The notes under the pieces are model-generated. The model did not search any database. It was not told the origin of the DNA and was given only the letters and a program-made list of their open reading frames with translations. Below, piece after piece: positions 11,057 to 23,292 of a stretch of DNA of 64,000 bases. The translations under genes and the position numbers were made by a program. The DNA comes from Isoetes taiwanensis (taxonomy: Eukaryota; Streptophyta; Lycopodiopsida; Isoetales; Isoetaceae). The DNA is taken from contig JAJEKV010000031.1 in the NCBI GenBank assembly GCA_021234155.1, positions 13,137,748 through 13,201,747 of the forward strand, written 5' to 3'. Position 1 is the stretch's first letter. Every line of letters starts with the position of its first letter.

Positions 11057-13467
11057 TGTTGCCCATTTCTGGCAACATGGACTAGCATCTCTTATCAAAA
11101 ACTTTTGTTTCATCCATATTTCCTCTAAGGAAAAGTTTCAGGATATTGAGATCCCATTAGAGTTTGGAAGACATTTGACCAAGTTTGGAAGGCATTGGGG
11201 ATCTCCTTTTATAGCCTAATCTTTTCCTTGAGGTAAAATACCTTTTAGACACATTCCCATTTGTTTAACATTTTCCTTTGATTTGAAGACCAGGCAAAGG
11301 CTATAGCAAGATTATCAAGGAAGCACAAGATGTTTTACCAAAGCTCAACCTTATGAAGCTTGCTTGAGTTTCATTAGTAGTTTGAAGTCACACATATAAG
11401 GATGCCATCTTGGAAGTGAAACATGCTCTTATTCTAGCCTTGAAGTTTGGAAGACCCTTATAGAAGTTTGGAAGACCCTTAGGCTTTGAGCAAATGTATC
11501 TTCACTATGAGGTATGATTTGAGCATTAGAGACAATCTGAGATGAAATCAAGTGCTACAGAGGTACCCATCTTGTCTTCATTCCATATCCACCGTTTTTC
11601 ACTTTTGAGACCTTTTCCCATCATTTCACTATCCATTTTTTTATTGATCCTACCTTCAATTGAGAATTGCCCCCTAATGATCTTGAAAAACTTCAAAGGC
11701 AAGAAAACTCTTTTCTCATTCTCATTTCATCTTCCTAAACCCTAGTATAGCCTATTTACACCCTTTTCCCATCTTTTTCCCATGTCTTTTTCACCATCCC
11801 TATGTTGCAATATTCATTGACCATGGGTCAAAATGGACAAAAATTTAAATGTTTCAGTTTGACCTGAAAACCTTCTAGATGGAAAGCTTGGCAAAAAAGA
11901 GCTAACATGGCCTTTTTAAATTTGAAAAAAACCCTTGGGAAGGCCTTCAAAATTGGATTCTTGGGATGCGTGCCAAAAAAATAAAAAACCTATTCTAGCC
12001 TATCTACCGTGATAGTTCGTGTCACCCCCAATTTTTCCCGTGGCGGCAGTGGGGGCGGAACACGGGTGGGTGTCCCTCTGCGTGGCACGTAAATTTAATA
12101 GTGGGGTCAACACTATTCCTTATATACAGAAGCTGCCAGACTCGTTTGTGCCTGTGGGATATATCACCCTTAAGAATTTTGGATGAACCCTAAGAAATAG
12201 GGGAACCTGCTAAATCCGGCCAATTCGTGCCTAAACTTGATTGAATCCCGCCAATTTTCCCCCGAGATCAACTCCTCGAACCTTTTCGAGACCTTGGGGA
12301 CCCTCTGTGGCATTTGATCCGTGAGAAATTGCTCAAATTAGGTCTAAAATCACTCGGCCGAGCTAGTTTTGTGGGAGGAACAGTTCTTAAACCAGCATTA
12401 CAGATCAAATCGGGACGCCCCTCAGAGATATACCTCTGTGATTTTGGCGCATTCAATATTTTGATATCACCTTGCTCTGTTCTGCTCAGATTCCAGCTCT
12501 ATTTCGCTCAAGATTGAAGTCCCGGTTCGTTGTGATCTGGTCAGCATTGAGGCACCTCGATTGCAACTTAAAAAATCATTCTATATTACTTCTTTGGTAG
12601 TTTTGAGGCCCTTGAAAGACTCATACAGTCTTGGAATTGCTCTCAAGCATTATTACTCAAGCATTATTATTTTCAAAACTTTGGTAATACCCTGTTGACA
12701 TTATCAAACTTTCTGTATCACATTGCTATAATACATAGTCTTTGCCTGAAAAATCATTTTCATCATTGTACATCCATTTTTTGTAATTCTGCATTGCTCT
12801 TTTAAAAAAAAAAGCAAAAAACCAAAACAAGACCTAAACATATTTACTCATAGATTGTATCCTCTTCAGATAGTTGTATTTCATCCTTATAGAAATCCTA
12901 GAAACCTATACATTCAAAGAAAACATATAAAAAGATTTCTTTTCATAACTGTTACAGAGTTTGGTTTTTTTCTTGAGGTTTTGTCTATTTACAGAAAAAC
13001 TAAAACATCCTTTTGCTATTCAAACCTCCTGCACGTGATCTAGAGGCTATTTTGAAGTTGCTTGCACAGATCCCAACCCAAAATTTCCCATCAAACTCCA
13101 TCTGCAAAATTTGGCTCTCTGTTTTGGCACTGGTCAACTTTTTGACCTGCCTTTGACCTCGATTTTCTTGACCTTCCCTTATTCAAATCAAGTCAAATCT
13201 TCTCCACCATTTTCCTCTGCTTGTTGACCACTTATAACACCAATCAGATCTTCAAAATCTCTCAAGGTGTGTCAGCAAGTTCAGTTTTTGCTCTGACAGG
13301 TTTTTCAGTTTCAGGGACTCTAGTGATTTTGAAAAAACTAGCACTTTAAAAATGAATTTTCTGGTTTCATATGACAAGGATTGATCACCCTAAGTGATCT
13401 GGAGGTTCTAACCGCTTGTTTAAGATTCCTTTGAGGTTAGGCTAAAATTCCAGGTTTTAGGCTAACA
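11057..13467 (+). repeat. 3' LTR, complete (2411 bp)
   Basis: Begins TGTT after the polypurine tract and ends AACA, the usual inverted LTR ends. Its last 1973 bp match the 5' LTR remnant; its first 438 bp have no partner in the window. It preserves the uninterrupted sequence of the Helitron insertion site (A11494/T11495). Confidence 0.88.
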
Positions 13468-16363
13468 GACACCCGATAAGTTGTTGTAGGCCTCTTCAGG
13501 TGGAAATCAACATGAGAGTTAGCCACTATAATCTCAACCATCTCCACTTCAGCTTCCATGTGTAGAGCCTCGTCAAATCTAACCATAGCTTGATGACCCA
13601 ACTGTTTGCGCTTGTACATCTTCTTCCCAAACCTGTACATGGTAGAGGAAGATTGTCCTTGCGATATATTGAAAGGTGGCATATCCATCCGTGGCAAGCC
13701 TGACATATTAACACCCCGTAAAGTGTAACCTCCTTTTTCCAGCCTCTTCAACTCTTCCTCTGTCAATTTCACTCCCTTCTTTACTGGCCAATCTCTAGTT
13801 CGTTCCGGTATGTTGGAAAGGCACTTCTTGAGGTTCCAAGTGTGTTCTACATGATCTGGGCAGAAACATATCCATTGCATCGTGTGCCCATTCGGATGTA
13901 CAATCTTACCAAAAAAACTTGGGGCTGTTGTGGAGTGAGGTCCATTGTTTATGGGTGCATTGCATTTGCTCTTTCTTGACCCCTTCAAGCCCTGACAATG
14001 TACTCTACTATTTGCGTATGTACGCCTTATGGCCCATGACTCATCAATCACTGGAAATTCCATCACATTAAACACGACAATGAAGTCCAATGTTTTTCTC
14101 AATCCCTCTATAGTACCAAACCTTCGTCGATTGTATATAACCTTGTTTGGTCTATGGGATCCAGAATCATTGGTATTGTATTCAGTTGATGATCTGCATC
14201 TCTTCAAAACTGACCTATCATTTCCACCTGAACCAGGAATATAAGGCGGTATTCCATGTCTACTTATTTCTGCATTCACTGCCTCAACACTTTTCCTAGG
14301 AGTGATACCACTATTCACCGTGGAAAATAACCTTGACATCATATCAGACACGCCTAGTCCAACACCAACAAAATGCCTGTCACTATATGCTTTTGCTTTG
14401 GAGCATTGCAGAACAACCTCTGTTAGATCAAATAGGCATGCGTCATATAAATTCAATATGTGCTTGTACCCAGTTGCTACTAACCAACTCCCATGCCGAG
14501 ACTCTGAATAGTTTGTACGGGGTACATGTAATGCAGTGGCAATGTCCTTCTCTGCTATCATATAGTTACCCCATCTGGAGACTCTTTGATGCCACCAGGC
14601 CAACCAACTAGATAAACATGGGATGTCATCTTCTAATATCTTTCCATGCCACCACTCTATAATTTCATTGTAAACCGTTTCTGCTTCCTGTATTGTTATA
14701 CATCTTTGCCATGTATTGTTATACATCTTTGCCACTTTCTACATAGAGACTTGTGAGCAACTCTAAATTCTGGGAAGATATATTTATTAGTATGCCTCTC
14801 AACACACTATTCGAAATGAAAGACACATAATCTTTCTCTTCCTTTCATCTCTTTGCCTCCATTAAAAACCTCTCTTACAGCATTCCAATTTGCTTGGGCC
14901 TCATCTGCCATGAACCCATAAAATTGAGCTGGTGGAAACCCCTTTGAAACCATAACCTTGTTTAGTTTTATCCAGAACTTTTTTTGTGCTTGACAATCTT
15001 CAGTTTTCATTTCACAACTTGCAATGGTTAGAAGAGAATGCATTCTATAAAAAGGGAACATAATGTTAAATAATATTGCATAATTTTTTTCAACCAAGCT
15101 GAAAGGTTACCCAGGGTCATACACATGACAAGCTAGAGTTGTCCACCCACTTATTCGTTTTACATGGTCAAAATGCACCCATGACGTACCTAAGTCTCCA
15201 CTTGGATGCATTCGGTTCACTAAATCAACACCAGAACCTGGGCCAGTTGAAGCCATCTTAAAGATATAACACCTCTCTGTCTCATCCACATGTAATTGAT
15301 GTGGGAATTTAGAACCCCAAAAAAACTGAAACATGCAATGTTTTTTCAAGAATATAATCTTTGATAATCATCTGATCCAATGGTACCATTGTCTCTACAT
15401 TTGTCTATCCACTTTCTTAACCTGAAAGCAAACCAATTATATCAATAACATTTCAATATAATTCCAGATATAATAAAGGAAAGAAATAGTGGTATTTTCG
15501 AATACCTGGATTGGTTACATAGGGGTTCCAATTTTGTAAGAAAATCTTCGACCTTATCCTTATCCCATGTTTTGCTTTTATCAATTTCCTCCTCAGAAAT
15601 AAGGTTCTTACTCACTATCTCCAGTGCTATCTCATGCTGTGTTTGCCTGGGTCCAACTCGTTGATGGCTGCTTGCTGAATGTGACTCCACAAGTATACGT
15701 ACTCGTCCAAGTTCTTCTCTATTAGAGGCTGTCCTAATGGGATGCACGTGCTCACCCATGTGCACAGCAAGTCGTGTCTGACTCTCTTTCTTGGGAAGAC
15801 AGTAGTACATTGTGACTGCACATTGTGCTACACAAACTGGCACTTCTCCACAAAATACACAACTTAATGATCCATAAGACTCCGGAATGTTTCCCATTGC
15901 CATTGTAGTATGGAGGTAAAAAATCGACAGATTGAGGCTCTTTGACAAGCTGGAAAAAGCTTTTGAGTTTACTTGCCCCCACACTTTCTAATATTATTTG
16001 GAAAGTAGAGATTCGAATGATATTTTTGATGGTGGAACCTGAAGATGGAGAACCTATTACTATAGGAGTGTCTGGTGTATTAACAGCTATAGGGGCGCCA
16101 AACACTGTAACATTCTTTCCAAAGGCATAGTGAAATTCATAAACCAGTTCCATTCTATCATTTGTCTTCTCTTTCACTACAGTTGTGAAATCATCTGAGG
16201 TTTTTGAGTTCTTTGATTGTACAACACATAAAGAATCAGACTGGAACCCAAAACATTGACATATCAAGGATGAACTAACCTCACATACACTACCTGCAAA
16301 GGAAAGTTGGAGGCTATGCCGATGACCAGGAGAGTTGATTGCCAAAGAGTCCAAAGAATCCAT
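13468..16363 (-). pseudogene. MULE-like transposase gene, broken and truncated by the gypsy insertion
   Basis: Minus-strand gene read over several frames. ATG at 16363 (MDSLDSLA) opens an unrecognised N-terminal domain. Across a frameshift near 15895 comes a C2/H-rich DNA-binding-like region (CVFC, VCVAQC, RLAVHMGEHVHPI), similar in style to the zinc fingers before MULE/FAR1 transposases. HVDETERC near 15290 and FMADEAQANWNAV near 14900 look like the two catalytic Asp blocks. After an in-frame TAG (FHFE*) and a 23-bp duplication, an open frame runs from 14735 into the LTR (about 420 codons), with ESRHGSWLVATG and, near its end, a Cys/His cluster followed by WPVKKGVKLTEEE. The CDS is cut at 13467 by the 3' LTR; its C-terminus should lie beyond the 5' LTR. 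Class assignment is by resemblance only. Confidence 0.65.
14691..14734. repeat. 23-bp tandem duplication inside the transposase frame
   Basis: TATTGTTATACATCTTTGCC is repeated head to tail with a 23-bp period. It disrupts the transposase reading (the segment KWQRCITI is read twice in different frames), so it is probably a slippage event after the element died. Confidence 0.85.
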
Positions 16364-16384
16364 TGCACAGAAGAAATGCCACAC

Positions 16385-17504
16385 GATATGTTCACAATAT
16401 TATAGACTTATGAAGTAAGGCATACGTGGTAATGTTATGAATGATAGTTCATTATGGGAAGCCAACAAATTACCTAAGTTAGATGAGTGGTCCATATAAT
16501 GTTTGAATAATTAATTCTACAACTATAATGGCTTTGCATGGTACAACTATAATATAACGTTCCACTTTCCTACTACACAATAAAGAAATAACGTGGGCCA
16601 CCGCACCACATAAAATGTTAGCTTGCAAAAAATGTCCACTTTTTGCAATAATTATTCCACTTATTGGATACATAGCAAAGTAACGTAGCAATATACAAAC
16701 ATAATGTTAATCTCTTTTACCAACACTTTGGATTGAGGTGTGCCGATCATCCTTTTTTATTGTAGAACTTTATATTTTTGAGGTATAAGCTTGTTTCATT
16801 TCAAACTTGTATATTCTTCAGGAATAGAGGAGGAGCTACTGAACGGAGGAGGTGTATGGCACCGCAGCTTGCATTTTTTTGTCTAAGGTAAACTTAGAGC
16901 AGTTTGTCTATTTGCCCTGCATGTCTATTTGTCCTCCTATGTGCATCAGAATGTTTACTTTTCCTGTATGAATATGAGGCACTACGGCGCCATAGCCTCC
17001 TACGTGCATCGAAATTTCTACTTTTCTTGTATGAATATGAGACAGTATGGCGCCATAGCCTATCAAAATGTCAATTTGTTTTCTATCAATTGAGGCATTA
17101 TAGCATAGAGGGATAACTATCATAACTGAAAATGGCATCCCAATCGCATGGGATTGTGATGTGCATTGCACTAAGACCTGCAGCTTGTCCCTTGTCTTGT
17201 ATCAATATCAGGCACTGCGGCGCCATACCCTCCTACATGCATCAGATAGGTCCACTTTTTTGTATCAATATGAGGCGCTATGGCACCATAGCCTCCGTCC
17301 TATGTGCATCTAAATTTCTACTTTGCTTGTATCTAGAAGAGGCACTATGGCGCCATAGCCTATCAAAATGTGTACTGATTGAGATACTACGGTGCCATAG
17401 CCTATCAAAATGTCTATTTTTCTTATATCAATATTTTTCTCATGTTATTTCAATTGTTTTCGCTGATTTAATTTACTTTATGTTTATTTCCATTTCTTTG
17501 CAGT
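16385..17504. repeat. divergent intergenic region with an array of GGCGCC palindrome units
   Basis: Between the start of the minus-strand transposase and the first likely exon of the plus-strand methyltransferase gene. From about 16930 a unit of roughly 60-65 bp recurs imperfectly, each with a core like CACTATGGCGCCATAGCC followed by TATCAAAATGT or CTCCTACGTGCATC. Cores lie near 16980, 17048, 17214, 17278, 17344 and 17390. The perfect form CTATGGCGCCATAG is a 14-bp palindrome. The same core occurs in the putative exon at 17505-17549 and, decayed, near 17608. It could be a shared regulatory region or tandem amplification of an exon piece. 16385-16900 otherwise shows no gene. Confidence 0.6.
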
Positions 17505-20377
17505 CTATTGATATTCTTGCTCCTGCAAGCACTGTGGCGCCATACCCTGTAAGTTATATCTTAGTTATAGAGTTACACAACTCAGGATTTTCCTTGTTAT
17601 GACAGGCATTGTAGTGCCATCCTCTTTAAGCTTAGACTCTAAGTTTGTGTTTGTTCCATATTCAGGATTTATCTTGCTCCAAATAACACTGTGATTGAGT
17701 CATCCTTAATTATCTATTTGTGCTACACCAATCTTTTGGCATGGTATCAACACGTAAGGATCCAAACTTCCAACAGCTTAGCTGAAGCCTTTGAGAAACA
17801 AGTACGTCTATCTGAAGATTGGAAAGATCTATCTGGGAAGATGTTCTTATGCTGGGATGGAAATCATAGGGCAGTGGCATGGATGCAAGAGATTAAGTAT
17901 AGATATTCATTCAACTGTGATAGGCATATTAGTGTGCAAGCTTCATTCATTGAGATAGACCATATTCAAGAGTCTACATTGCTTTCTGCTCTTAACAGGA
18001 TTAATGAGTGAGTCCGTTTCTCCCGTTGTAAGTGCATTTTCTATTGTTATAGAACATACTGACAATTTTTTGTACAGGTTAAATGAAGTAGGTGTTGTCC
18101 AGACTACTCTTAAAGATACCTTATATAGCGTGTATAGGGTAGCTAGTTCAAATCCGGATAATTGGTACAGAGTTTTTGAAGTCTTTGCGAAGCAAGGACA
18201 GTTCAAATTCTGCCAATGAAGCATGGTATCCTTTGACCAGACTAGCATATGCAAAGATCTTATATAAGGTATTTGCACTTTCTTAGACAAACTTTTACAT
18301 TCTCAATAGCTGTCATTTAACTTAAAGCTGCATTTTACATAAAGCTTCATTTTAAACTTCACTTCAAATTTGTGAACAGCAAAATATATCAAAGGATATT
18401 GAGCTAGAAGTAAAGAACTATCCAGCACATAAAGAAAGTCTGGAAGAGGTTCAAAACATATGTAGGAGAAAAGAATGAAAAATGGCAGCAGAAATTGGGT
18501 AAGTATTCGGCTATTGTGAATCCTGCATGGGGACCAAGTTGGGTAAGTGCAGTGACCACAATGGAATCAGAATCAAAGCACATGAGAGTTACAGTGGAAA
18601 AATTGTTGGAAATGGTAAAAGCTAAAGTCCCCAATAGTGTCAGAGATCGATGGATTCGTTGGATGACTGCTGGTGCTGCATTGACAAGTACTTACAGAAT
18701 ACCTAATAATGATAAGGAATTCAGAGAATGGATAAAAAAGGAATTCTGGCTTGAGCATTTACTTAAGCGAAGTCAGGGATATTACGAGGACACCAAGAAG
18801 GACTTCATGTTGGACTTCAACATTCCTAATGGAGGTGATATGGAAGTATGGTTTCGCAATTTCAAGCTTGAGTACAGAAAAGAAATGTTCAGTCCAATTG
18901 AGACACACATGAGTTCAATAGTGACATTCACTGAAGCATATGACTTAGAGAAATGTGCAATGCATGTCTGCTATAGGTAACATTCTTGTATTTATTTTTC
19001 ATGCTTTACTTTGAATTTATTTATGGTTGACTATACTTGTTATTTAGATATTACAAGCACCTTGTCAAGGAAGGCTATATTGCTGCATTTCCTAGAGAGT
19101 TGTGCTCATGGAATAAGAAGTCTGAGAATTGGATGTTTTCTAAGTTCAACTTAGATAGGCATGAGGTATGTCTGAATATGAATGCAAAAATTGTCCATGG
19201 TGGATTGATTTTCCACCAGGCAAATACCCAAAGGAAGAAGAGGAAGAATGGAAAAGTGATAAAGATAATACTTTCAAGAACCATGTCACAGAGGTGAGTG
19301 GCGCATCTACCATGCAGAGGTCTCCATCTTCAAAATCAAGTCCAAGCAAGAAGTACAATGTAGGAAGGAAGAAAAGGAAAATGGTTATGGATGAAGAGGT
19401 TGAAGATGTTCAAATGAGCGACGAGTTTGATAAAAATCCGGATCTCAGGACTAGTAATTTCCAAAGTGATATGGAATTTGATGTGGTTAGGGAAGATCTT
19501 ATTCAATTGTGCTCATCTATTACATCAAAAAAAGAAAGTCACAATTTCAACAGAATGCGGGATTTTGTGCGCAAACACTGCAGGTTGAACAAAAGAAAAA
19601 ACTTTTCCAGGAATGGCAGAGCACGGGATTGGGGAGCAGACCTGATTTTTATTGACCTTCCAACAAATGACAATGCCCAATGAAGGCGTTGTACAAATAC
19701 CTGAATGGAACATATGTGGTGAAGAGCATATCAATGCCAGCTTTAATGTGGCAAACTTATGTCTGGATGATGCCAGTTGGTTGGTTGTTATGTGTGCAGT
19801 TGAAGATTTTGCTCTTGTTCATTCTTTGGCCACAAGAAATAATCTAGAAAGTTCTTGCAAATTTACCTTGTGTTCTGATACTCCTTTTGGATATAGAAAG
19901 GACAAACTTGGCATGTTGGAGATTTGTAGTTTGGATATTCACCTTTTATCTCGTGTTGGAACACTACCAGCTTTACAGTCCCATAAAAGCTTTGCGATTG
20001 GAAAAATGGAGTACAACCGATCGGTATTAAAGCAAAGAACATTTCAATCTGCTTGTAGGAGCCTTTTACCAGTAAAAAAACTTCACTATAATTCTGAGAG
20101 ATCTGTTATGTTGTGTGAATTCATACTGGACATGCTTTCCCCCCATGATGGTGTGGTGGTGGATCTACTGGCTGGGGCAGGTTCAATGGTAGAGGCATGC
20201 GCTAAGTTCGGATGTCACTACTTTGGTATGGAGAAAGAGCTAGACCTTGTTGATTTCATTCAGAACAAAAGGCTACCAAAATTCTCCAACAAGTCAATAG
20301 CTAGCCATTCTCCATCAACGTCACAACCGCCAGCCATAGAGGCTTTAGGAGAAGAATTTGAAGAGCCTGAGGATTAG
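17505..20377 (+). pseudogene. ParB-like / DNA amino-methyltransferase-like gene, multi-exon, frameshifted
   Basis: Likely exons 17505-17549, 17666-18007, 18078-18268, 18380-18976 and 19048-20377; introns show GT-AG ends (18008-18077 has GTGAGT...TACAG and joins in phase). Exon 2 encodes MFLCWDGNHRAVAW, like the DG-HR box of ParB/Srx-type nucleases. The middle part is unrecognised. Near 19180 a Cys pair occurs (CKNC). The C-terminal part has the order of a beta-class N4/N6 DNA methyltransferase: motif IV-like ADLIFIDLPTN (about 19640-19672), a variable region, then HYNSERSVMLCEFIL and motif I/SAM-binding VVDLLAGAGS with YFGMEKE (about 20080-20245). The catalytic DPPY position reads DLPT, so activity is doubtful. 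Frameshifts lie near 18200, 18432, 19165 and 19675. Stop TAG at 20375. Divergent neighbour of the transposase. Confidence 0.6.
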
Positions 20378-22022
20378 TAAGGTTGACATTTCGATCATTT
20401 TTTGGTGTTTGCTTCTCATATACTGATAATTATATTTTTATGCTTTGTTCAGTGTGTTACCCTGCTATGCAGCAGAAATGGCATTGTTCATGGTTGCAGA
20501 ATCCACACCCACATTCAAGCAAATAAGAAGACATCGTTGTGTGTATATTGATGATGAATGTGAAGAAGTGTAGTTGAGGTACTGTAATTTTGTAGTTTAT
20601 AACACTTTTAGATAACATAGTCCACATTCAATACATCTTATTTGAAGAAATCTTTTTCATTACAGAAATGTCCAGTGTTCTTTCTACTGGAATATTGAAT
20701 GCACAAGCTAGATGGAGTAGCAAATATGAAGTGTCAATGGATCTTAGAACAGTAACAGATTATGTGCTTTTGATATGGTGTTACCCCTTCATCGCATATG
20801 CTGAGGGAAATGAATTTGGAACACAAGATAGCAACACTTAGATCCAATATTCCACCATGGAGCAGCTGTTGACATTGAGAGCAGTTGTAGAAAGCTTTAA
20901 TTGAGAACAAGGCACATTCAATACTATACACAGAGAAATATTCTAACATTCATTATTGTTGTTTTAAGTTATTGGTGTTGTTCTTTTTCTAAATTGTTGT
21001 TGTTATTCATTTCTCTCTACGTTATTATTTTTGGGGACTTGTTGTTTTCCAAGTTATTGTAGTTGCTCTTTTCATTCTCTAAGTTGTGAGACATGTTGTT
21101 CTTGTTATTCGTATGGGGGTTACTCATTAGGATGTACATTGACCCAGTTTAACCCCTAACCTTACTAGTAGTAGTTTAAGATCTTACCATTAGATAAAAA
21201 AACTACAATTTTGAAACTCTTATTGATATGGATATTGACACTTGCAATCATCTGGATAAATTTTTTTTTTAATGTTTTTTTTGTGCATTCAACAAAGAGG
21301 GGCATGCTCCTTTTGACAAGGGGATTTTGTCATCACCGCGAAAGAAGACCAAAAAAAAAAAAAAAAAAAAAAAAAAACCTATAGTTGAAAATCCCCTTTA
21401 CCAAGTTTATGGAGATAATGGAATGTGTTAACCAATAGTAACAGTTGTTGTAATGCTTGTAGTGGTAATTGATTCTTATTGTGGTTGCACCATCTATTCC
21501 AAGCTTGTACTCGTGCACATGGCTTGGATTTGTTGGCTTAAGCCCCCATTTTGTAACCAAGCATTGTATATAAGAATAGTTGGATGCTAATGAACTGGCC
21601 AAATCAAGAGCTCTTGCATATGGCGTATAGCCAAGTAATTCAGAATCTAGTTCAGTCCCAACCTAGTATTTACAACAGATATTTGATCAACAAAAGGTTG
21701 ACCACTCTGTTCGTTCCCAATAGCTTTGCTTATATATATTTGATCAACAAAAGGTTGACCACTCACTCTGTTCGTTCCCAATAGCTTTGCTTATATATAT
21801 TGATCAAGATTACAACAATTGATGGAAGAAACTGTACAGAGTATCAACCTGTTCTTTCTGGACATGATGTCTATAGTTCCTCAATAGAGTAACAAAAGAG
21901 CATAATTATCTCATGACATGTATCCCAAATCAGCTACGAAAAAAGTAGACTCATGCCTCTTCGCTGGACTCTCACAGAAGCTCAAGGATGGGATATTCAT
22001 CATGCGGCAGTATATCTTTCCT
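20378..22022. other. no gene recognised; poly(A) run and a local duplication
   Basis: AT-rich sequence after the methyltransferase-like gene. It holds a 27-nt A run at about 21351 and a 57-bp tandem duplication (21681-21803) containing GATCAACAAAAGGTTGACC. Some GT/AG pairs near 20390-20580 could mark a further 3' exon of the upstream gene, but I cannot support one. Confidence 0.4.
21681..21803. repeat. tandem duplication, period 57 bp
   Basis: Copies begin ATTTGATCAACAAAAGG at 21681 and 21738; the second carries a 4-bp insertion (ACTC). Confidence 0.85.
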
Positions 22023-22306
22023 CTTTGTTTCTGAACTACTTGCCTTGCCCTAGTCCTTTAAGTTCATGGGTTGGTGGTGCAAGGTTCTAGTTTTCAAACT
22101 GTATGACGACATGCTGCTATAACAGAAAAATTATGTTACAAACACAGAAATTGGTGAGAAGTATCTTTGTTTCTGAACTATTTGCCTTGCCCTAGTCCTT
22201 TAAGTTCATGGGTTGGTGATGCAAGGTTCTAGTTTTCAAACTGTATGACGATATGCTGCTATAACAGAAAAATTATGTCACAAACACGGAAATTGGTGAG
22301 AAGTAT
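22023..22306. repeat. tandem duplication, two copies of 142 bp
   Basis: CTTTGTTTCTGAACTA starts at 22023 and 22165; the copies are nearly identical to GAGAAGTAT at 22306. No ORF is associated. Confidence 0.9.
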
Positions 22307-23126
22307 ATGAAGGTACAAATACCAGTTTAAACTCACCTCCCAAGCATACACATTTTCCCCGGCTCTTATGGTTCTTAATACGCTAGTCTTCTCCTTATTG
22401 TACAGGATTAGAGTATGTTCGTCCTTCTTAGAAAATAAGCTATGTAGTATACAAATGTATGATTGCTCTGGCCGAGAGAGAACAGCCAGCTATCTGTGTA
22501 TGAACAAGGCGCCTCAGTGCTAGATCATGACAGACAGATGTTGTAGAAAAATGTAAAATTCAAGATAGATAATGAGCGAAAACAGGCAACTCAACAGGCA
22601 TAATTGGAGCATAAAGGGGAACACCGAGGGGAGGAGCTCAAGGTTCCGGCGACAGGCGATTCAAAATCTCAGAGCCGTTAAGAATTAGGTATAGGAATGA
22701 AATAAAATAAAATAAAATAAATTAAAAATTGTGGAAAACCAAGTAATTTGGGAACAAAGGGGATGAAACGTGGCGTAGTGGGGAGAGAGCACCAGTCGAC
22801 TGTCCAGCTGCAAAGGATGGGACACGTGGCGGAGACAGGAAAGAAAACGTGAAATATATAAAGTATAGAACGTCGTAAGTGAACGAAAATGACTGGACAT
22901 GACGGATATTAGTGATCACGACAGCTACGGTAGCCATAATAACGAGTAGTATAGAGAAAATAGGAAAGGTACACATGTCAGCTACCGGGCTAGGGATGTG
23001 TGGCGGGGATTAGCAGATGAAAACTTTTGGGACAGGATAGGACAAGACTAGCATTTAAGGCGGACGGCCGGAATTAAGTAGGCGGGAAACCGGACAGATT
23101 TCGTAAACCCTAAATACCCTAAATCC
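22307..23126. other. no gene recognised upstream of the cysteine-rich ORF
   Basis: Non-coding in appearance. It contains an (AATAA)n-like run near 22697-22720. The stretch 22740-23100 is richer in ACGTGGC-type words (for example near 22770 and 22813), which could be promoter sequence for the ORF at 23293. Confidence 0.35.
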
Positions 23127-23134
23127 TATATATG
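23127..23134 (+). promoter_or_regulatory. putative TATA box
   Basis: TATATATG lies 159 bp upstream of the ATG at 23293, after a CCCTAAATACCCTAAATC stretch. A start of transcription near 23160 would give a leader of about 130 nt. Confidence 0.4.
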
Positions 23135-23292
23135 TAACAATTATAACGAGAGAAAGAGTGAGAGTGAAGGCCGCTCCCTAGAACTCAGTATCTCCCGGCC
23201 CCTTGAGCGCCTCAGTTCTTGAAGCTCGGGAAATTAGGCCGACCAAGGAAGCGCCAGCAAGTCTCAGCATCCGCCCCAGCTCCGGAACAGGT

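Larger units (their letters stand above)
3107..13467 (+). mobile_element. Ty3/gypsy LTR retrotransposon (Tat-like), degenerate, 5' LTR interrupted by the Helitron
   Basis: Long direct repeats (3107-5079 and 11495-13467, both 1973 bp) flank an internal region that encodes recognisable GAG, protease, RNase H, reverse transcriptase, second RNase H and integrase. The complete LTR, read from the 3' copy, begins TGTT and ends AACA and is 2411 bp. The first 438 bp of the 5' LTR are expected beyond the Helitron, outside the window. The coding region has many stops and frameshifts, so the copy is dead, but the two LTR parts are still very similar, which suggests a moderately recent insertion. The 3' LTR end abuts a minus-strand transposase gene, so the element landed in or beside that gene. 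Assignment to the Tat lineage is inferred from the extra RNase H and long LTRs. Confidence 0.9.

Noticed and set aside
16908-17602. Reading frames through the palindrome array as a repeat protein
   Set aside because: Both strands are open because of the repeat period; protein repeats merely mirror the DNA repeat.
18977-19047. Treating the frame change at 19165 (GTATGT) as an intron start
   Set aside because: The sequence after it continues as a sensible coding frame (ECKNCPWW), so a one-base frameshift is simpler; not excluded.
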